Shown: positions 37,875-47,803, numbered from the stretch's first letter. The stretch: 64,000 bases of DNA from Corynebacterium endometrii (GCF_004795735.1 NZ_CP039247.1:1178001-1242000); one strand, 5' to 3'. Notes: generated from the letters alone by a model not told the origin. Translations and numbers: made by a program.

Positions 37875-38753
37875 GTGACTGTGATCAATGATGCATTGTT
37901 TGATGCCTCAGCAGCTGAAGTTGGTCTGACGGGACGCCCTATTCGCGAACTCCCGCAGCCCGAACCTCTTTCACAGCATGGACCCGCAACCATTATCTCC
38001 ATGTGTAACCAGAAGGGTGGGGTGGGTAAAACCACCTCTACCATCAATTTGGGCGCGTGCCTGGCCGAGCTGGGGCGTAAAGTCCTCATGGTTGACTTGG
38101 ACCCGCAGGGGGCATTGTCAGCGGGCCTAGGCCTCGCCCACGATGAGATAGAAGACACCATCTATGACGTGATGCTGGACAACCAGACGTCCATTCATTC
38201 CGCCATCAAGAACACCGGCATCCCCGGCATGGATCTGGTTCCTGCAAACATTGACCTGTCCGCCGCCGAGATCCAGCTAGTCAATGAGGTGGGCCGCGAG
38301 CATACGCTGGCCCGTGCGTTGCGCCCGGTGCGCCGCGATTATGACTTCATCATCGTTGACTGCCAGCCATCCCTGGGCCTGCTGACGGTCAACGCCCTCG
38401 CCTGCTCGCACGGCGTGATTATTCCGATGGAGTGCGAGTTTTTCTCCTTGCGCGGTCTCGCTTTGCTTACGGATACCGTTGAGAAAGTTTCCGAGAGGAT
38501 CAACTTTGATCTGGAAATCGTAGGCATTTTGGTCACTATGTATGACCGAAGGACCAAGCATGCTCGCGAAGTGATGAACCGCGTGGTGGACTATTTTGAG
38601 GATAAGGTCTTCGACACGGTCATTACGCGAACGGTTCGTTTCCCCGAGACTTCCGTGGCCGGAGAGCCAATCACCACATGGGCGCCGAACTCGCAGGCGG
38701 CGGCGCAATACAGGAACCTGGCGCTCGAAGTAATCGAGCGCACTAAAGGCTAA
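37875..38753 (+). CDS. pldP: PldP, orphan ParA-like ATPase
   Basis: 292 residues from GTG 37875, which has AAGGAAG 5 bases upstream. ParA/Soj family: deviant Walker A NQKGGVGKTT (about 45-54), DLDPQG (about 76-81) and DCQPSLG (about 165). No parB is adjacent; instead scpA follows with a TAATG overlap. In C. glutamicum the ParA-like gene at this locus encodes PldP, which sits at the septum and affects cell length rather than partitioning. The longer frame from 37803 would add 24 non-conserved residues. Confidence 0.88.
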   Translation: MTVINDALFDASAAEVGLTGRPIRELPQPEPLSQHGPATIISMCNQKGGVGKTTSTINLGACLAELGRKVLMVDLDPQGALSAGLGLAHDEIEDTIYDVMLDNQTSIHSAIKNTGIPGMDLVPANIDLSAAEIQLVNEVGREHTLARALRPVRRDYDFIIVDCQPSLGLLTVNALACSHGVIIPMECEFFSLRGLALLTDTVEKVSERINFDLEIVGILVTMYDRRTKHAREVMNRVVDYFEDKVFDTVITRTVRFPETSVAGEPITTWAPNSQAAAQYRNLALEVIERTKG

Positions 38754-39577
38754 TGGCTCGAGCCGCAACGACCCCTGAGGTTGTCCAACCGGAGATCGCC
38801 GGATTTCGCATCGCCCTGCGCAACTTCGAGGGCCCGTTTGACCTCCTTTTGCAGCTCATCTCCGCAAAGAAGATGGACATTACGGACGTTGCGTTATCCG
38901 AAGTTACGGACGAGTTTGTGGCCTACACTCGCGCCTTGGGTGATTCAGCGGATCTGGACGAAACTACGGACTTCCTGCTCATCGCCGCGACCCTCCTTGA
39001 CCTTAAGGCGGCCCGCCTCCTGCCGCGGGGTGACGTGGATGATCTCGAGGACCTGGAGTTGTTGGAAACCAGAGACCTGCTGTTCGCGCGCCTGCTCCAG
39101 TACAGGGCTTACAAGCAGGTCGCGGAACAATTCGCCGAGTGGCAGCGGGCCGCGCAGAGGCAATACCCTCGTGCCGTAGGCATCGAGGAACAGTTTTCAG
39201 ATTTGTTGCCTCCGGTAAAACTTGGCCACACCCCTGCTAGTTTCGCGGAGCTGGCCGCGGGCGTCTTTCGCCCCAAACCGCCGGAGGAGGTTGGGACAGG
39301 CCACATCCATCAGGTAGCGGTTTCCGTTCCGGAGCAGGCGGGAAAAATCATGGCAACACTCAAGCTTCTGGGGCAGGAACGCTGGATGAGTTTCGAAGCG
39401 CTGACTCGGGACTGCACTATATCGATACAGGTAGTCGGCAGGTTCCTGGCGCTACTGGAGCTATACAAGGCCAGGGCGGTCGACGCGGATCAGCCCGAAG
39501 CACTAGGGCCGCTAGCCGTCTCCTGGACCGGTCTCGACGTGGACCCGGCAGTCGTGGCCGCGGCCAACTGGGATTAG
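38753..39577 (+). CDS. scpA: ScpA, condensin kleisin subunit
   Basis: Bridges the SMC heads in the SMC-ScpAB complex. 274 residues; N-terminal IALRNFEGPFDLLLQLISAKKMDITDVALSEVTDEF (about 20-55, the SMC neck-binding helices), LLIAATLLDLKAARLLP (about 76-92) and a C-terminal winged helix. Overlaps pldP by one base and precedes scpB by 80 bases. smc is not in the window. Confidence 0.94.
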   Translation: MARAATTPEVVQPEIAGFRIALRNFEGPFDLLLQLISAKKMDITDVALSEVTDEFVAYTRALGDSADLDETTDFLLIAATLLDLKAARLLPRGDVDDLEDLELLETRDLLFARLLQYRAYKQVAEQFAEWQRAAQRQYPRAVGIEEQFSDLLPPVKLGHTPASFAELAAGVFRPKPPEEVGTGHIHQVAVSVPEQAGKIMATLKLLGQERWMSFEALTRDCTISIQVVGRFLALLELYKARAVDADQPEALGPLAVSWTGLDVDPAVVAAANWD

Positions 39578-39642
39578 GGGAAAAGTTAGCCGGGGATTGA
39601 CCATCCCTTGGCGGGTACCCGCGGGCAATAGAACTGGAGCGG

Positions 39643-39648
39643 TAGAAT
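39643..39648 (+). promoter_or_regulatory. -10 box (TAGAAT) before scpB
   Basis: TAGAAT lies 9 bases before the scpB ATG, with no Shine-Dalgarno sequence between, so a leaderless or near-leaderless transcript is possible. Confidence 0.4.
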
Positions 39649-39657
39649 CCTTGCATT

Positions 39658-40212
39658 ATGGATTTACCGCTCATTTCACAGCAGCGCTCGCGCTTGGAGT
39701 CCATCCTCCTGGTGCTCGATACACCAGCGGATGCGGAGGCCCTGTCCGCCGCACTCGAACTCGAGGTAGGGGAGGTCCGCGATATCCTCAACGAAATAGC
39801 CCGCGAATATGACTCGCGGGGTTCGGGGATTGAGCTCAAGGAGACCTCGGACGGGTGGCGCTTTTACACCCGGAAGGCCAACGCCGGCGCGGTGGAGCAA
39901 TTCCTGCTTGATGGAAGCCAGACGAAGTTGTCGCGCGCCGCGCTAGAGACCTTGGCGGTGGTCGCGTACCGCCAGCCGGTGACCCGCGCTCAGGTGGCCG
40001 CGGTGCGCGGGGTAAACGTCGATGGCGTCATGCGCACGCTTACCTTACGCGGGTTAGTCCGCGAGTTGGATAACGAGGGTTTTGAAGGCTCGGCGCACCG
40101 ATACGAAACAACGGAACTATTCCTGGAACTGTTGGGGATCGATTCGCTCAAGCGCCTGCCGGATTTGGCGCCGCTGCTCCCGGACATCGAATCTATAGAG
40201 GACGAATACTAG
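39658..40212 (+). CDS. scpB: ScpB, condensin accessory subunit
   Basis: 184 residues forming two winged-helix domains: SRLESILLVLDTPADAEALSAAL (about 9-31) and LSRAALETLAVVAYRQPVTRAQVAAVRGVNVDGVMRTLTLRGLV (about 90-133), both typical of ScpB. It dimerises on ScpA. The C-terminus is acidic. Confidence 0.94.
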   Translation: MDLPLISQQRSRLESILLVLDTPADAEALSAALELEVGEVRDILNEIAREYDSRGSGIELKETSDGWRFYTRKANAGAVEQFLLDGSQTKLSRAALETLAVVAYRQPVTRAQVAAVRGVNVDGVMRTLTLRGLVRELDNEGFEGSAHRYETTELFLELLGIDSLKRLPDLAPLLPDIESIEDEY

Positions 40213-40352
40213 CCACCGCGCGAAGCATGGTTTGGGCCTTTTACCAATGAGCGGAAGGCAAAAGTTGGATCAAATCGCGTTGGAGCTGGAACTAGGCTAG
40301 GATGGCCGGGTACATATTAACTGCATACTCTCAAGAAAAGGACGCGTTTACC

Positions 40353-41282
40353 GTGACCAATCCCGCTCGCCGAGACGGCACACCGGAAAAGAAAAAGCGT
40401 GACAGTGACATCATTGTCTCCAACGCTAAGCCGGCCCGTCATCAGCACGTAGATAAGAAAAAGCGCCAGGCCACTGCAGAATCTGTTGCCAAGAATCTGG
40501 GCGCAGACTGGTTGTACGAAGACAAGAAATCAAAGTCAGCGGATTCCCCGCGCGGGGAGCGGCTGCAGAAGGTACTCGCGAAGGCGGGAGTGGCCTCCCG
40601 GCGCCACGCGGAGATCCTCATTGACAACGGGCGCGTTGAGGTCAACGGACGCATCGTTGTAAAGCAGGGCGTGCGCGTTAACCCCAACGTGGACATCATC
40701 CGCGTGGACGGGGTTCGCGTCAACGTCAATGAGGAACACCAGTACTTCATGCTGAACAAGCCACGCGGTTTGCAGTCCACCATGAGTGATGACATGGGGC
40801 GCCCTTGTGTGGGTGACCTCATCTCTGACCGCGTGGCCGCTGGGCAGCGCCTATTCCACGTGGGACGCCTGGATGCCGACACGGAGGGCCTGCTCCTACT
40901 CACCAACGATGGGGAGTTGGCGAACCGCTTGATGCACCCGAAGTATGAGGTGGCCAAGACCTATCTCGCAGAAGTGCTTGGCGAGGCTGACAACAAGCTG
41001 GTCAACCAACTCAAGGACGGAATTGAGCTGGAGGACGGCGTGGCCAAGGCGGATTACGTCCAGGTCGTGGACAAGAGCCAGGGTCGCTCCCTTATCCGTA
41101 TCGAGTTGCACGAGGGGCGCAAGCACATTGTGCGCCGTATGCTCAAGGAGGCCGGGTTCCCGGTCCAGCGCCTGGTACGTACCAAGATTCATACCGTTCA
41201 ACTGGGTGAATTGACCCCGGGTAAAATCCGCGCGCTGAACTCCAACGAGCTAACCAGCCTGTACAAGGCGGTGGGGATGTAA
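40353..41282 (+). CDS. Pseudouridine synthase, RluB/RsuA type
   Basis: 309 residues from GTG 40353, with AAAGGA about 10 bases before; an in-frame ATG at 40302 is an alternative. A basic N-terminal extension (about 1-65) precedes an S4 domain (ERLQKVLAKAGVASRRHAEILI) and the catalytic domain with the active-site Asp in VGRLDADTEGLLLLTNDGE (about 177-195). The family modifies U2605 in 23S (RluB) or U516 in 16S (RsuA); position between scpB and cmk matches the actinobacterial RluB-like gene. The stop overlaps the cmk ATG (TAATG). Confidence 0.88.
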   Translation: MTNPARRDGTPEKKKRDSDIIVSNAKPARHQHVDKKKRQATAESVAKNLGADWLYEDKKSKSADSPRGERLQKVLAKAGVASRRHAEILIDNGRVEVNGRIVVKQGVRVNPNVDIIRVDGVRVNVNEEHQYFMLNKPRGLQSTMSDDMGRPCVGDLISDRVAAGQRLFHVGRLDADTEGLLLLTNDGELANRLMHPKYEVAKTYLAEVLGEADNKLVNQLKDGIELEDGVAKADYVQVVDKSQGRSLIRIELHEGRKHIVRRMLKEAGFPVQRLVRTKIHTVQLGELTPGKIRALNSNELTSLYKAVGM

Positions 41283-41989
41283 TGCTAAGCAACATGCCTA
41301 ATGGCGGCCTGGTTTTGGCCGTTGACGGACCGTCGGGTACGGGGAAATCCACTACGTGCCGCGCATTGGCCAAAAAGCTTGACGCTAAGTACGTAGATAC
41401 AGGAGCGATGTATCGCGTGGCGACCCTGGCGGTGCTCCGCGAGGGCGTTGACCCCTCTGACGCCGCTGCGGTTAACAAGGTTACTGCCGATTTGCCTCTG
41501 ACCGTCTCCGATGATCCGGATTCTACGGAGGTCCTGCTCGCCGGCGAGGATGTCTCCCGCGAGATTCGCGGCGATGAGGTCACGCGAAATGTCTCTGCGG
41601 TCTCTGCTATCCCAGAAGTGCGTGAAAACCTGGTCAATCTCCAGCGCAGGCTGGCTGCGGAAGCACACCGCGCCATCGTCGAGGGGCGCGATATCGGAAC
41701 CGTGGTGCTGGCTGATGCTCCGGCTAAGGCGTACATGACCGCCTCCGCCGAAGTCCGTGCGCAGCGCCGCTATGACCAAAACGTCGCAGCCGGCATCGAT
41801 ACTGACTTTGAAACCGTGCTGGCCGACGTGGTGCGCCGCGACGAGGCGGATTCCTCCCGCGCCACCTCGCCGCTGCGTCCCGCCGATGACGCCACCGTTG
41901 TCGATACCTCTGAGATGAGCCCGGATGAGGTCATCTCCGCCCTAATTGCGGTAGTAGAAGAGTCCGCGAAGGAGCATGCTCATGGCTAA
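41282..41989 (+). CDS. cmk: Cytidylate kinase
   Basis: Phosphorylates CMP and dCMP. 235 residues with the P-loop [16 protein letters not shown] (about 15-30), DTGAMYR (about 39-45), EGRDIGTVV (about 132-140) and the lid region RAQRR. Overlaps rluB by one base at its start and der by 8 bases at its end, so these three are co-translated. Confidence 0.96.
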   Translation: MLSNMPNGGLVLAVDGPSGTGKSTTCRALAKKLDAKYVDTGAMYRVATLAVLREGVDPSDAAAVNKVTADLPLTVSDDPDSTEVLLAGEDVSREIRGDEVTRNVSAVSAIPEVRENLVNLQRRLAAEAHRAIVEGRDIGTVVLADAPAKAYMTASAEVRAQRRYDQNVAAGIDTDFETVLADVVRRDEADSSRATSPLRPADDATVVDTSEMSPDEVISALIAVVEESAKEHAHG

Positions 41990-43667
41990 TAAAGAACACA
42001 ACGTCCCTAACCCAGAGGAAAACACCCAATTTTTCTACCCCCAGGGAAAGCTTGAGGAATCGGAGGTAGAGGACCGACACGGTGGCTGGGCCTCCCAAGA
42101 CTTCGATGAATCCGAATTCAATTTTGACTTCGGCGATGAGAACTACTCCGCCGTCGAGGTAGTGGAAGCAGCCGATGGCTCCGATGATTTCGATGACGAT
42201 TTTGACGGCGAATTCGATGAGTCGGAGTATGGCGAGGCTGACTATGGGGATGAGCCGCTCGGTGATGATTCCTACACCGAGGAAGACTGGGCCGAACTTG
42301 AGCGCGCCTACGGGGTTGGCAATGCCAGCCATGTTGAAGAAGCGCTATGCACTGTGGCGATCGTGGGCCGCCCCAACGTGGGCAAATCCTCGCTAGTAAA
42401 TCGCTTCCTGGGCCGTCGCGAAGCGGTGGTTGAGGATCACCCAGGGGTTACCCGCGACCGCATTTCCTACGTCGCCGACTGGAACGGTCGCCGTTTCTGG
42501 GTCCAGGACACGGGTGGTTGGGACCCTAACGTCAAGGGAATCCACGCGGCCATCGCCCGCCAGGCCGAGGCGGCGATGGAAACCGCCGACGTAATCGTCA
42601 TGGTGGTCGATACCAAGGTGGGGATCACCGAGACTGACATGGTGATGGCGCGCCGCTTGCAAAAGGCGCCCGTCCCGGTGATCCTGGTGGCCAACAAATT
42701 CGATTCCGATAATCAGTACGCGGACATGGCTGAGTTCTACGGCCTTGGCCTGGGCGATCCGTGGCCCGTATCGGCGCAGCACGGCCGCGGTGGGGCAGAC
42801 GTTTTAGATGAAATCATGCGCCTGTTTCCCGATGAACCGCGCGCGAACTCGATTACCTCGGGGCCACGCCGCGTGGCCTTGGTGGGGAAGCCAAACGTGG
42901 GCAAGTCCTCGCTGCTGAACAAGTTTTCCGGCGAGGAGCGCTCCGTGGTGGACAACGTTGCCGGTACCACTGTCGATCCGGTGGACTCCCTCGTCCAGCT
43001 CGATGAGCACCTGTGGAAGTTCATAGATACGGCCGGATTGCGCAAGAAGGTTAAAAACGCCCAGGGCCACGAGTATTACGCGTCCCTGCGCACCCGAGGG
43101 GTCATCGATGCCGCGGAGGTCTGCATCATGCTGATCGACGCCTCTCAGGAGATCTCCGAGCAGGATCAGCGGGTGCTCAACATGGTCCTCGAGGCAGGCA
43201 AGGCCCTGGTCATTGCCTTTAACAAGTGGGATCTCATGGACGAGGACCGTCGTTACTACCTCGATCGTGAGATCGATGAGCAGCTCGCGCACCTGCCCTG
43301 GGTATCGCGCATTAATATTTCCGCCGAGACCGGCCGCGCCCTCCAGAAACTCGAGCCTGCGATGCTCGAGGCCCTCGAGTCATGGGATAAGCGCGTGACC
43401 ACCGGCCAGCTCAATTCCTGGCTGCGCGAGGCGATTGCCGCCAACCCGCCGCCGATGAAGAACAACCGCCTGCCGCGTGTTCTCTTCGCCACCCAGGCCG
43501 CCACCCAGCCTCCCACCATCGTGCTGTTTACCACCGGATTCCTCGACGCAGGCTACCGCCGCTACCTGGAGCGCAAATTCCGCGAGCGCTTCGGTTTCCA
43601 CGGCTCGCCCGTGCGCATCGCAGTCCGCGTGCGCGAGCGCCGAGGTGGCAAAGGCAAGCGTCGCTAG
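41982..43667 (+). CDS. der: Ribosome-associated GTPase Der
   Basis: 561 residues. Two G domains in tandem: GRPNVGKSS (about 127-135) with DTGGW and NKFD, and GKPNVGKSS (about 303-311) with DTAG and NKWD, then a KH-like C-terminal domain. Der supports 50S assembly. An N-terminal extension of about 120 residues rich in Asp and Glu is not part of the core fold; actinobacterial Der proteins often carry such leaders. ATG 41982 is 7 bases after AAGGAG, whereas ATG 41976 is only 1 base from it. Confidence 0.95.
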   Translation: MANKEHNVPNPEENTQFFYPQGKLEESEVEDRHGGWASQDFDESEFNFDFGDENYSAVEVVEAADGSDDFDDDFDGEFDESEYGEADYGDEPLGDDSYTEEDWAELERAYGVGNASHVEEALCTVAIVGRPNVGKSSLVNRFLGRREAVVEDHPGVTRDRISYVADWNGRRFWVQDTGGWDPNVKGIHAAIARQAEAAMETADVIVMVVDTKVGITETDMVMARRLQKAPVPVILVANKFDSDNQYADMAEFYGLGLGDPWPVSAQHGRGGADVLDEIMRLFPDEPRANSITSGPRRVALVGKPNVGKSSLLNKFSGEERSVVDNVAGTTVDPVDSLVQLDEHLWKFIDTAGLRKKVKNAQGHEYYASLRTRGVIDAAEVCIMLIDASQEISEQDQRVLNMVLEAGKALVIAFNKWDLMDEDRRYYLDREIDEQLAHLPWVSRINISAETGRALQKLEPAMLEALESWDKRVTTGQLNSWLREAIAANPPPMKNNRLPRVLFATQAATQPPTIVLFTTGFLDAGYRRYLERKFRERFGFHGSPVRIAVRVRERRGGKGKRR

Positions 43668-43687
43668 CCCGCTAGGTCTATAGCCCA

Positions 43688-43738
43688 AGCCCCGCGGCTT
43701 CCAGTGATGTGTTTTCCACTGGAAGTCGCGGGGCTTTT
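43688..43738 (+). terminator. Intrinsic terminator after der
   Basis: AGCCCCGCGGCTTCCAGTG (43688-43706) pairs with CACTGGAAGTCGCGGGGCT (43717-43735), one mismatch, followed by TTT. It separates der from the convergent methyltransferase gene. Confidence 0.85.
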
Positions 43739-43773
43739 AGCATCGCCGGCCGGGGCCAATCCAAGATAGTGGG

Positions 43774-44586
43774 CTAGCCGCGCGCGTAGGTAAAAGCATC
43801 CGTGCGATAGATAATTTCGAGTTCTTGGTTGGGGGCAAACCCCATGTGCTCGAAGAGGTACCAATTGAGGTTGTGGGTCATGCGCTCGCGGATATGAGGT
43901 TTGGCACGCAGCCAGTAGGCGCGCGTATGCATAAGCTCATGGAGGCCTTCCGGGGTAGTGGCCTGGGCCCATTGCAGCCGCAGGTCTTTTTCAAGCCTCC
44001 ACGGCGCGCTGACCTCCGGTACGAATCCAGCCCGGTGGATGTCCCCGGAGTGCATGATGCGCGATAGCCGCAGGAGCCACGGATCGGCCTCCACGGCCAG
44101 GGTATTCCACGCCAGCACCAGCCGCCCGTGCGGCGCGATTACGCGGTCAAGCTCGGAACTGGCCGCGCCCACGTCGCACCAGTGCCACGCCTGGGCGCAC
44201 ACAGCTGCATCAACACAGCTGTTGGGTAGCGCGGTGGCCTCGGCCGTGGCGCGCCAGACGGGCACGGCGATGTTGGCCCTGAGCACCTCGCACATTTCCT
44301 GAGACGGATCGATGGCGAAGACACGCTCGTTGCCGTTTCGTGGTCCCAAGTCCCTTGTGAGCTTGCCCGAACCGGCGCCAACATCGAGCACGCGAGAAAA
44401 ACCGCGCACCAGCCCCGCAACTTCTTTGGGGTAGCCTGGACGCGCGTCGTCATAGTTCTTGGCGCCGCGCTGAAAGGCCGCGCCGGCGTCGCTTCGTGCA
44501 ACCCGCGTGCTAAAGCGGGGGTTAGATGCGCGGCTGGGGGCCCGATAGGACGGGAAGTTTTCAGGGTTGGGCTGTGTTGACATCAC
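43774..44586 (-). CDS. Class I SAM-dependent methyltransferase
   Basis: 270 residues. SAM-binding motif VLDVGAGSGKLT (about 67-78), then acidic FAIDPSQEM (about 92) and AQAWHWCD (about 132), the arrangement of the methyltransferase type 11 family. Substrate unknown. Start GTG at 44586 lies 6 bases after a TAGATT box on the same strand; the next codon is ATG (44583). It diverges from the ABC exporter pair with a 34-base gap. Confidence 0.82.
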   Translation of the reverse strand: MMSTQPNPENFPSYRAPSRASNPRFSTRVARSDAGAAFQRGAKNYDDARPGYPKEVAGLVRGFSRVLDVGAGSGKLTRDLGPRNGNERVFAIDPSQEMCEVLRANIAVPVWRATAEATALPNSCVDAAVCAQAWHWCDVGAASSELDRVIAPHGRLVLAWNTLAVEADPWLLRLSRIMHSGDIHRAGFVPEVSAPWRLEKDLRLQWAQATTPEGLHELMHTRAYWLRAKPHIRERMTHNLNWYLFEHMGFAPNQELEIIYRTDAFTYARG

Positions 44587-44606
44587 CCAAAGAATCTACA
44601 GGCTAA

Positions 44607-44612
44607 TAGAGT
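44607..44612 (+). promoter_or_regulatory. -10 box (TAGAGT) for the ABC exporter operon
   Basis: TAGAGT ends 8 bases before the ATG at 44621 in the short divergent gap. An mRNA starting at or near the ATG is likely. Confidence 0.45.
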
Positions 44613-44620
44613 AGAAGGCT

Positions 44621-46054
44621 ATGACAACACTTCCAGCGCCGAATGATCCCCGCTGGCTGTTGAAAACGGTCTTGTCCCGCAAGAATTGGACTATTCCCGC
44701 CGGCATCCTGATGGCCGTAACGTTCGTCGCCAACGGGCTTACGCCCGTCATAGTGGGCCGGGCGATTGATTCCGCCATCGCAACCAGCAATCTGCGCAGC
44801 CTGTGGCTGTGGGTCGCAGTGCTGGCCGTTGTGTTTGCGGTAAATGCCGCCGCCGGTTGGTTTGCGCGCAGCCTATTTCAACGAGCCCAGCTACAGATTG
44901 CCCATGATGTCCGGATGGCGGTAACTGACCGCATTCAGCAGCCTTGCGGCATGGCAGGGGAAAAACGCAGCGCCGGCGAGCTGCTGTCCATCGCGTCTAC
45001 TGACACCCAGCGCGTGGCGTTTGCGGTAATGATGACCGTATTCCCGGTAGCCGAGGTTGCCTCCATCATCTATGTTGCCACGATGGCCGCGTTGATCAAC
45101 GTCCCCCTAGGCCTTGCCATCTTGATCGGCGGGCCCATCGTGGTCTTTATCTCCGTCCTGGCGTCCAAACCGCTGCGCCTGCGCTCCTCACGCAGGCAGC
45201 GGGCGCTGGCCAATGCCGCCGCTACCGCCACCGATGTGGTCCAGGGCCTGCGCATCATCAAAGGCCTCGGTGCCGTGGTTACCGTGCGCGCGCGCTACTC
45301 CGAGGTCTCCGATGAGGCATATGTCCGCACTATCGAGGCGAATGCCGCGCAGGCTAGGCTCAACGCCACCACCGAAATCGTAGGCGGTATCTACGTTATT
45401 GCCGTAGGTATCGCCGCCGGCATGCTGGCGATGCGCGAGCTAATCACGGTGGGCGAACTCATCACCGTGGTTGGCCTCACGCAATTTATCATTACCCCAA
45501 TGACCATGCTGGGGCGCAATATTGCCTCGGTCTGGGCCAACGGGCAGGCTAGCGCCAAGCGCATCACTTCGATCCTCGCCGCGGATCCAGTGGACTACGG
45601 CGAAGCGCCCGCGACGCCCGCGCTGCCCAATGGGGTCACCGTCATTGCGGACAAGGCCCCGGATAACCTGCGCCTACTTCCGCGCGAACGCGTGATTGTG
45701 GCACCGCACCGCGCGTCCCTGTTCGAGGGCTCAATCGCCGAGAATGTTCATGATGACTACGACCGTGCGGTGGCGGCCCTTCGCGTTGCCTCTGCCGAGG
45801 ATATCCCCGGCGGATTCGGCCGCGAGGTGGGCGAAAACGGCGGCAATCTCTCGGGCGGACAGCGTCAGCGCGTCGCCCTAGCCCGCGCCATCGCGTCCGA
45901 CGCCCCCATCCTCATCCTCAACGACCCCACGACGGCGGTAGACTCCGTGACTGAAGCACGGATCGCTGAGCGCGTCGCGGAGCACCGAAAAGACAAGGTC
46001 ACCATCGTGTATACGTCCGCGCCCGCATGGCATGCGGTGGGGGTGAATGCCTAA
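44621..46054 (+). CDS. ABC exporter half-transporter 1, nucleotide-binding domain lacking Walker A
   Basis: 477 residues. Type IV exporter membrane domain with six predicted segments (about 25-310), then a shortened NBD of about 150 residues instead of about 240. The start of the NBD with the Walker A loop is absent: the linker (about 322-345) runs straight into the Q-loop-like APHRASLFEGSIAENV (360-375, Gln replaced by His). The signature LSGGQRQR (410-417) is intact; Walker B reads LILNDP (431-436), with the Mg-binding Asp as Asn and the catalytic Glu as Asp. No H-loop His is evident. It must work as one half of a heterodimer with the adjacent gene. Substrate unknown. Confidence 0.85.
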   Translation: MTTLPAPNDPRWLLKTVLSRKNWTIPAGILMAVTFVANGLTPVIVGRAIDSAIATSNLRSLWLWVAVLAVVFAVNAAAGWFARSLFQRAQLQIAHDVRMAVTDRIQQPCGMAGEKRSAGELLSIASTDTQRVAFAVMMTVFPVAEVASIIYVATMAALINVPLGLAILIGGPIVVFISVLASKPLRLRSSRRQRALANAAATATDVVQGLRIIKGLGAVVTVRARYSEVSDEAYVRTIEANAAQARLNATTEIVGGIYVIAVGIAAGMLAMRELITVGELITVVGLTQFIITPMTMLGRNIASVWANGQASAKRITSILAADPVDYGEAPATPALPNGVTVIADKAPDNLRLLPRERVIVAPHRASLFEGSIAENVHDDYDRAVAALRVASAEDIPGGFGREVGENGGNLSGGQRQRVALARAIASDAPILILNDPTTAVDSVTEARIAERVAEHRKDKVTIVYTSAPAWHAVGVNA

Positions 46055-47797
46055 ATGAGGTTTCCCACAGCCGAGTGGCCCCAGGTGCGCCATGTCGCCC
46101 TCCGCCACGTCCGCCAGGTGCCCAAGGCCGGCCGCCAATTCATCCTCGCCATCATCTTGCTGGCCGCCGGCTCGGTAGCCAACATCTACGTTCCCATTTT
46201 CTTAGGCCGCATAGTCGATGCGGTGGTGGGGGAGGCGGAACTGTCCCTATTCCGCCTCACCATCTATCTCGTGGGCGTTGCCATCGCCGGCGGCGTGTTA
46301 TCAGCGGTCGGTTTCTATTTCCTGTCGCGGATAACCGAGCGGGTCATCGCTAACCTGCGCGAGGACATGGTGGGCACGGCGCTGGGGCTTCCCACCCACC
46401 GCGTGGAAGACGCTGGCTCCGGAGATCTAGTGTCGCGATCCACGGACGATGTAGCGGAACTGTCCACGGCGGTCACGGAGACGATTCCCGTGCTTACCAC
46501 ATCAACCTTCGCCATTATCACCACCGCCGCGGCACTAGTGACGCTGAACTGGCAATTCGTTGCCGTGGCGGTGTGCGCCCTGCCCATTTACTGGCTCGCG
46601 GCCAAAATGTATCTCAAGGTGGCTCCCGGCCGCTACGCTTCCGAGCGCGCCGCCATGGCAAACAGGGCGCGCCGCGTGCTCGAGGCGATTCACGGGCGCG
46701 AAACCGTCACAGCGTTCGCCCTCGAAAAAGATATGCACGAGCGCATCAATGAGGCCTCTGAAGCCGTACGCGACAAGGCTTACCGAGCCCGGCGTACCAT
46801 GTTTTCGCTCCAGCTGTGGATGGCCGCGGTGGAATTTACCATGCTGGCTGCGGGCCTCATCGTTGGTTTCTATGTTGTGCGCACTGGCGATCTGACCGTC
46901 GGCGCGGTTACTTCCGCAATGCTGATGCTTATCCGCCTTCGCGGTCCGCTCATGAGCCTGATGCGAGTGCTTGACACGATTCAATCCGGTTACGCCTCGC
47001 TCTCGCGCATCGTGGGCGTGGTAATCGATCCGCCCAAACCCGTACCGCCTTCGGGGGCGCCCGAGCCGGAGGGCCGCGTAGTCATGAGCAACGTATCCTT
47101 CAGCTACGGAGACGGCTGGGCGGTAGAAGATGTCTCCTTGTCCATCGGTCCCGGGGAGACCGTGGCGCTGGTGGGCGCCTCGGGCGCGGGCAAGACCACG
47201 GTGGCCGCATTGCTCTCCGGACTGCGCGTCCCCACATCCGGGGACGTAAGAATCGATGGTGTAGAGGTATCCCAACTATCCGATGCCGAGCGCGTAGCCC
47301 GCCTAGCCATGGTCTCCCAGGACGTGCACGTATTCTCCGGCACCCTTCGCGAGGACCTGTCCCTAGCGAACCCCACGGCAACGGATGAGGAAATGTTAGA
47401 GGCCTTAGAGCGCGTCGATGCGCGCTTCATGGATAACCTGATCGACGGTCTCGATACCGTGGTTGGCGCCCGTGGCGTGCAGCTTGAGCCCGTTGAGGCG
47501 CAACAGCTGGCCTTGGCGCGCATCCTGCTACTCGATCCCAAGGTGGTTGTCATGGATGAGGCCACGGCGGAGGCCGGTTCCGTTGGTGCCGGCCATCTGG
47601 AGGCCTCGGCCGACGAAGTGACTAAGGGGCGCGCGGCCTTGGTCGTGGCACATCGCCTTGACCAAGCCTCCCAGGCGGATCAGATCTTAGTCATGGATAA
47701 CGGCAGGATCGTGGAACAGGGTACGCATGAGCAGCTGCTAAGATTGGACGGTCGTTATCAAAAGCTCTGGGCCGCATGGCAGAAAGGTCGCGTGTAG
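46055..47797 (+). CDS. ABC exporter half-transporter 2, degenerate signature
   Basis: 580 residues, starting directly after the stop of the partner gene. Membrane domain about 25-310; complete NBD with Walker A GASGAGKTT (374-382), Q-loop SQD (421-423), Walker B VVVMDEATA (497-505) and H-loop AHR (532-534). The signature is replaced by LEPVEAQQ (478-485) and the D-loop is altered. So ATP bound by this subunit would meet the good LSGGQ of the partner, giving one composite site, and the second site is absent. Heterodimeric exporters with one degenerate site are known; the total loss of Walker A in the partner is extreme. Confidence 0.87.
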   Translation: MRFPTAEWPQVRHVALRHVRQVPKAGRQFILAIILLAAGSVANIYVPIFLGRIVDAVVGEAELSLFRLTIYLVGVAIAGGVLSAVGFYFLSRITERVIANLREDMVGTALGLPTHRVEDAGSGDLVSRSTDDVAELSTAVTETIPVLTTSTFAIITTAAALVTLNWQFVAVAVCALPIYWLAAKMYLKVAPGRYASERAAMANRARRVLEAIHGRETVTAFALEKDMHERINEASEAVRDKAYRARRTMFSLQLWMAAVEFTMLAAGLIVGFYVVRTGDLTVGAVTSAMLMLIRLRGPLMSLMRVLDTIQSGYASLSRIVGVVIDPPKPVPPSGAPEPEGRVVMSNVSFSYGDGWAVEDVSLSIGPGETVALVGASGAGKTTVAALLSGLRVPTSGDVRIDGVEVSQLSDAERVARLAMVSQDVHVFSGTLREDLSLANPTATDEEMLEALERVDARFMDNLIDGLDTVVGARGVQLEPVEAQQLALARILLLDPKVVVMDEATAEAGSVGAGHLEASADEVTKGRAALVVAHRLDQASQADQILVMDNGRIVEQGTHEQLLRLDGRYQKLWAAWQKGRV

Positions 47798-47803
47798 TTT
47801 TCC

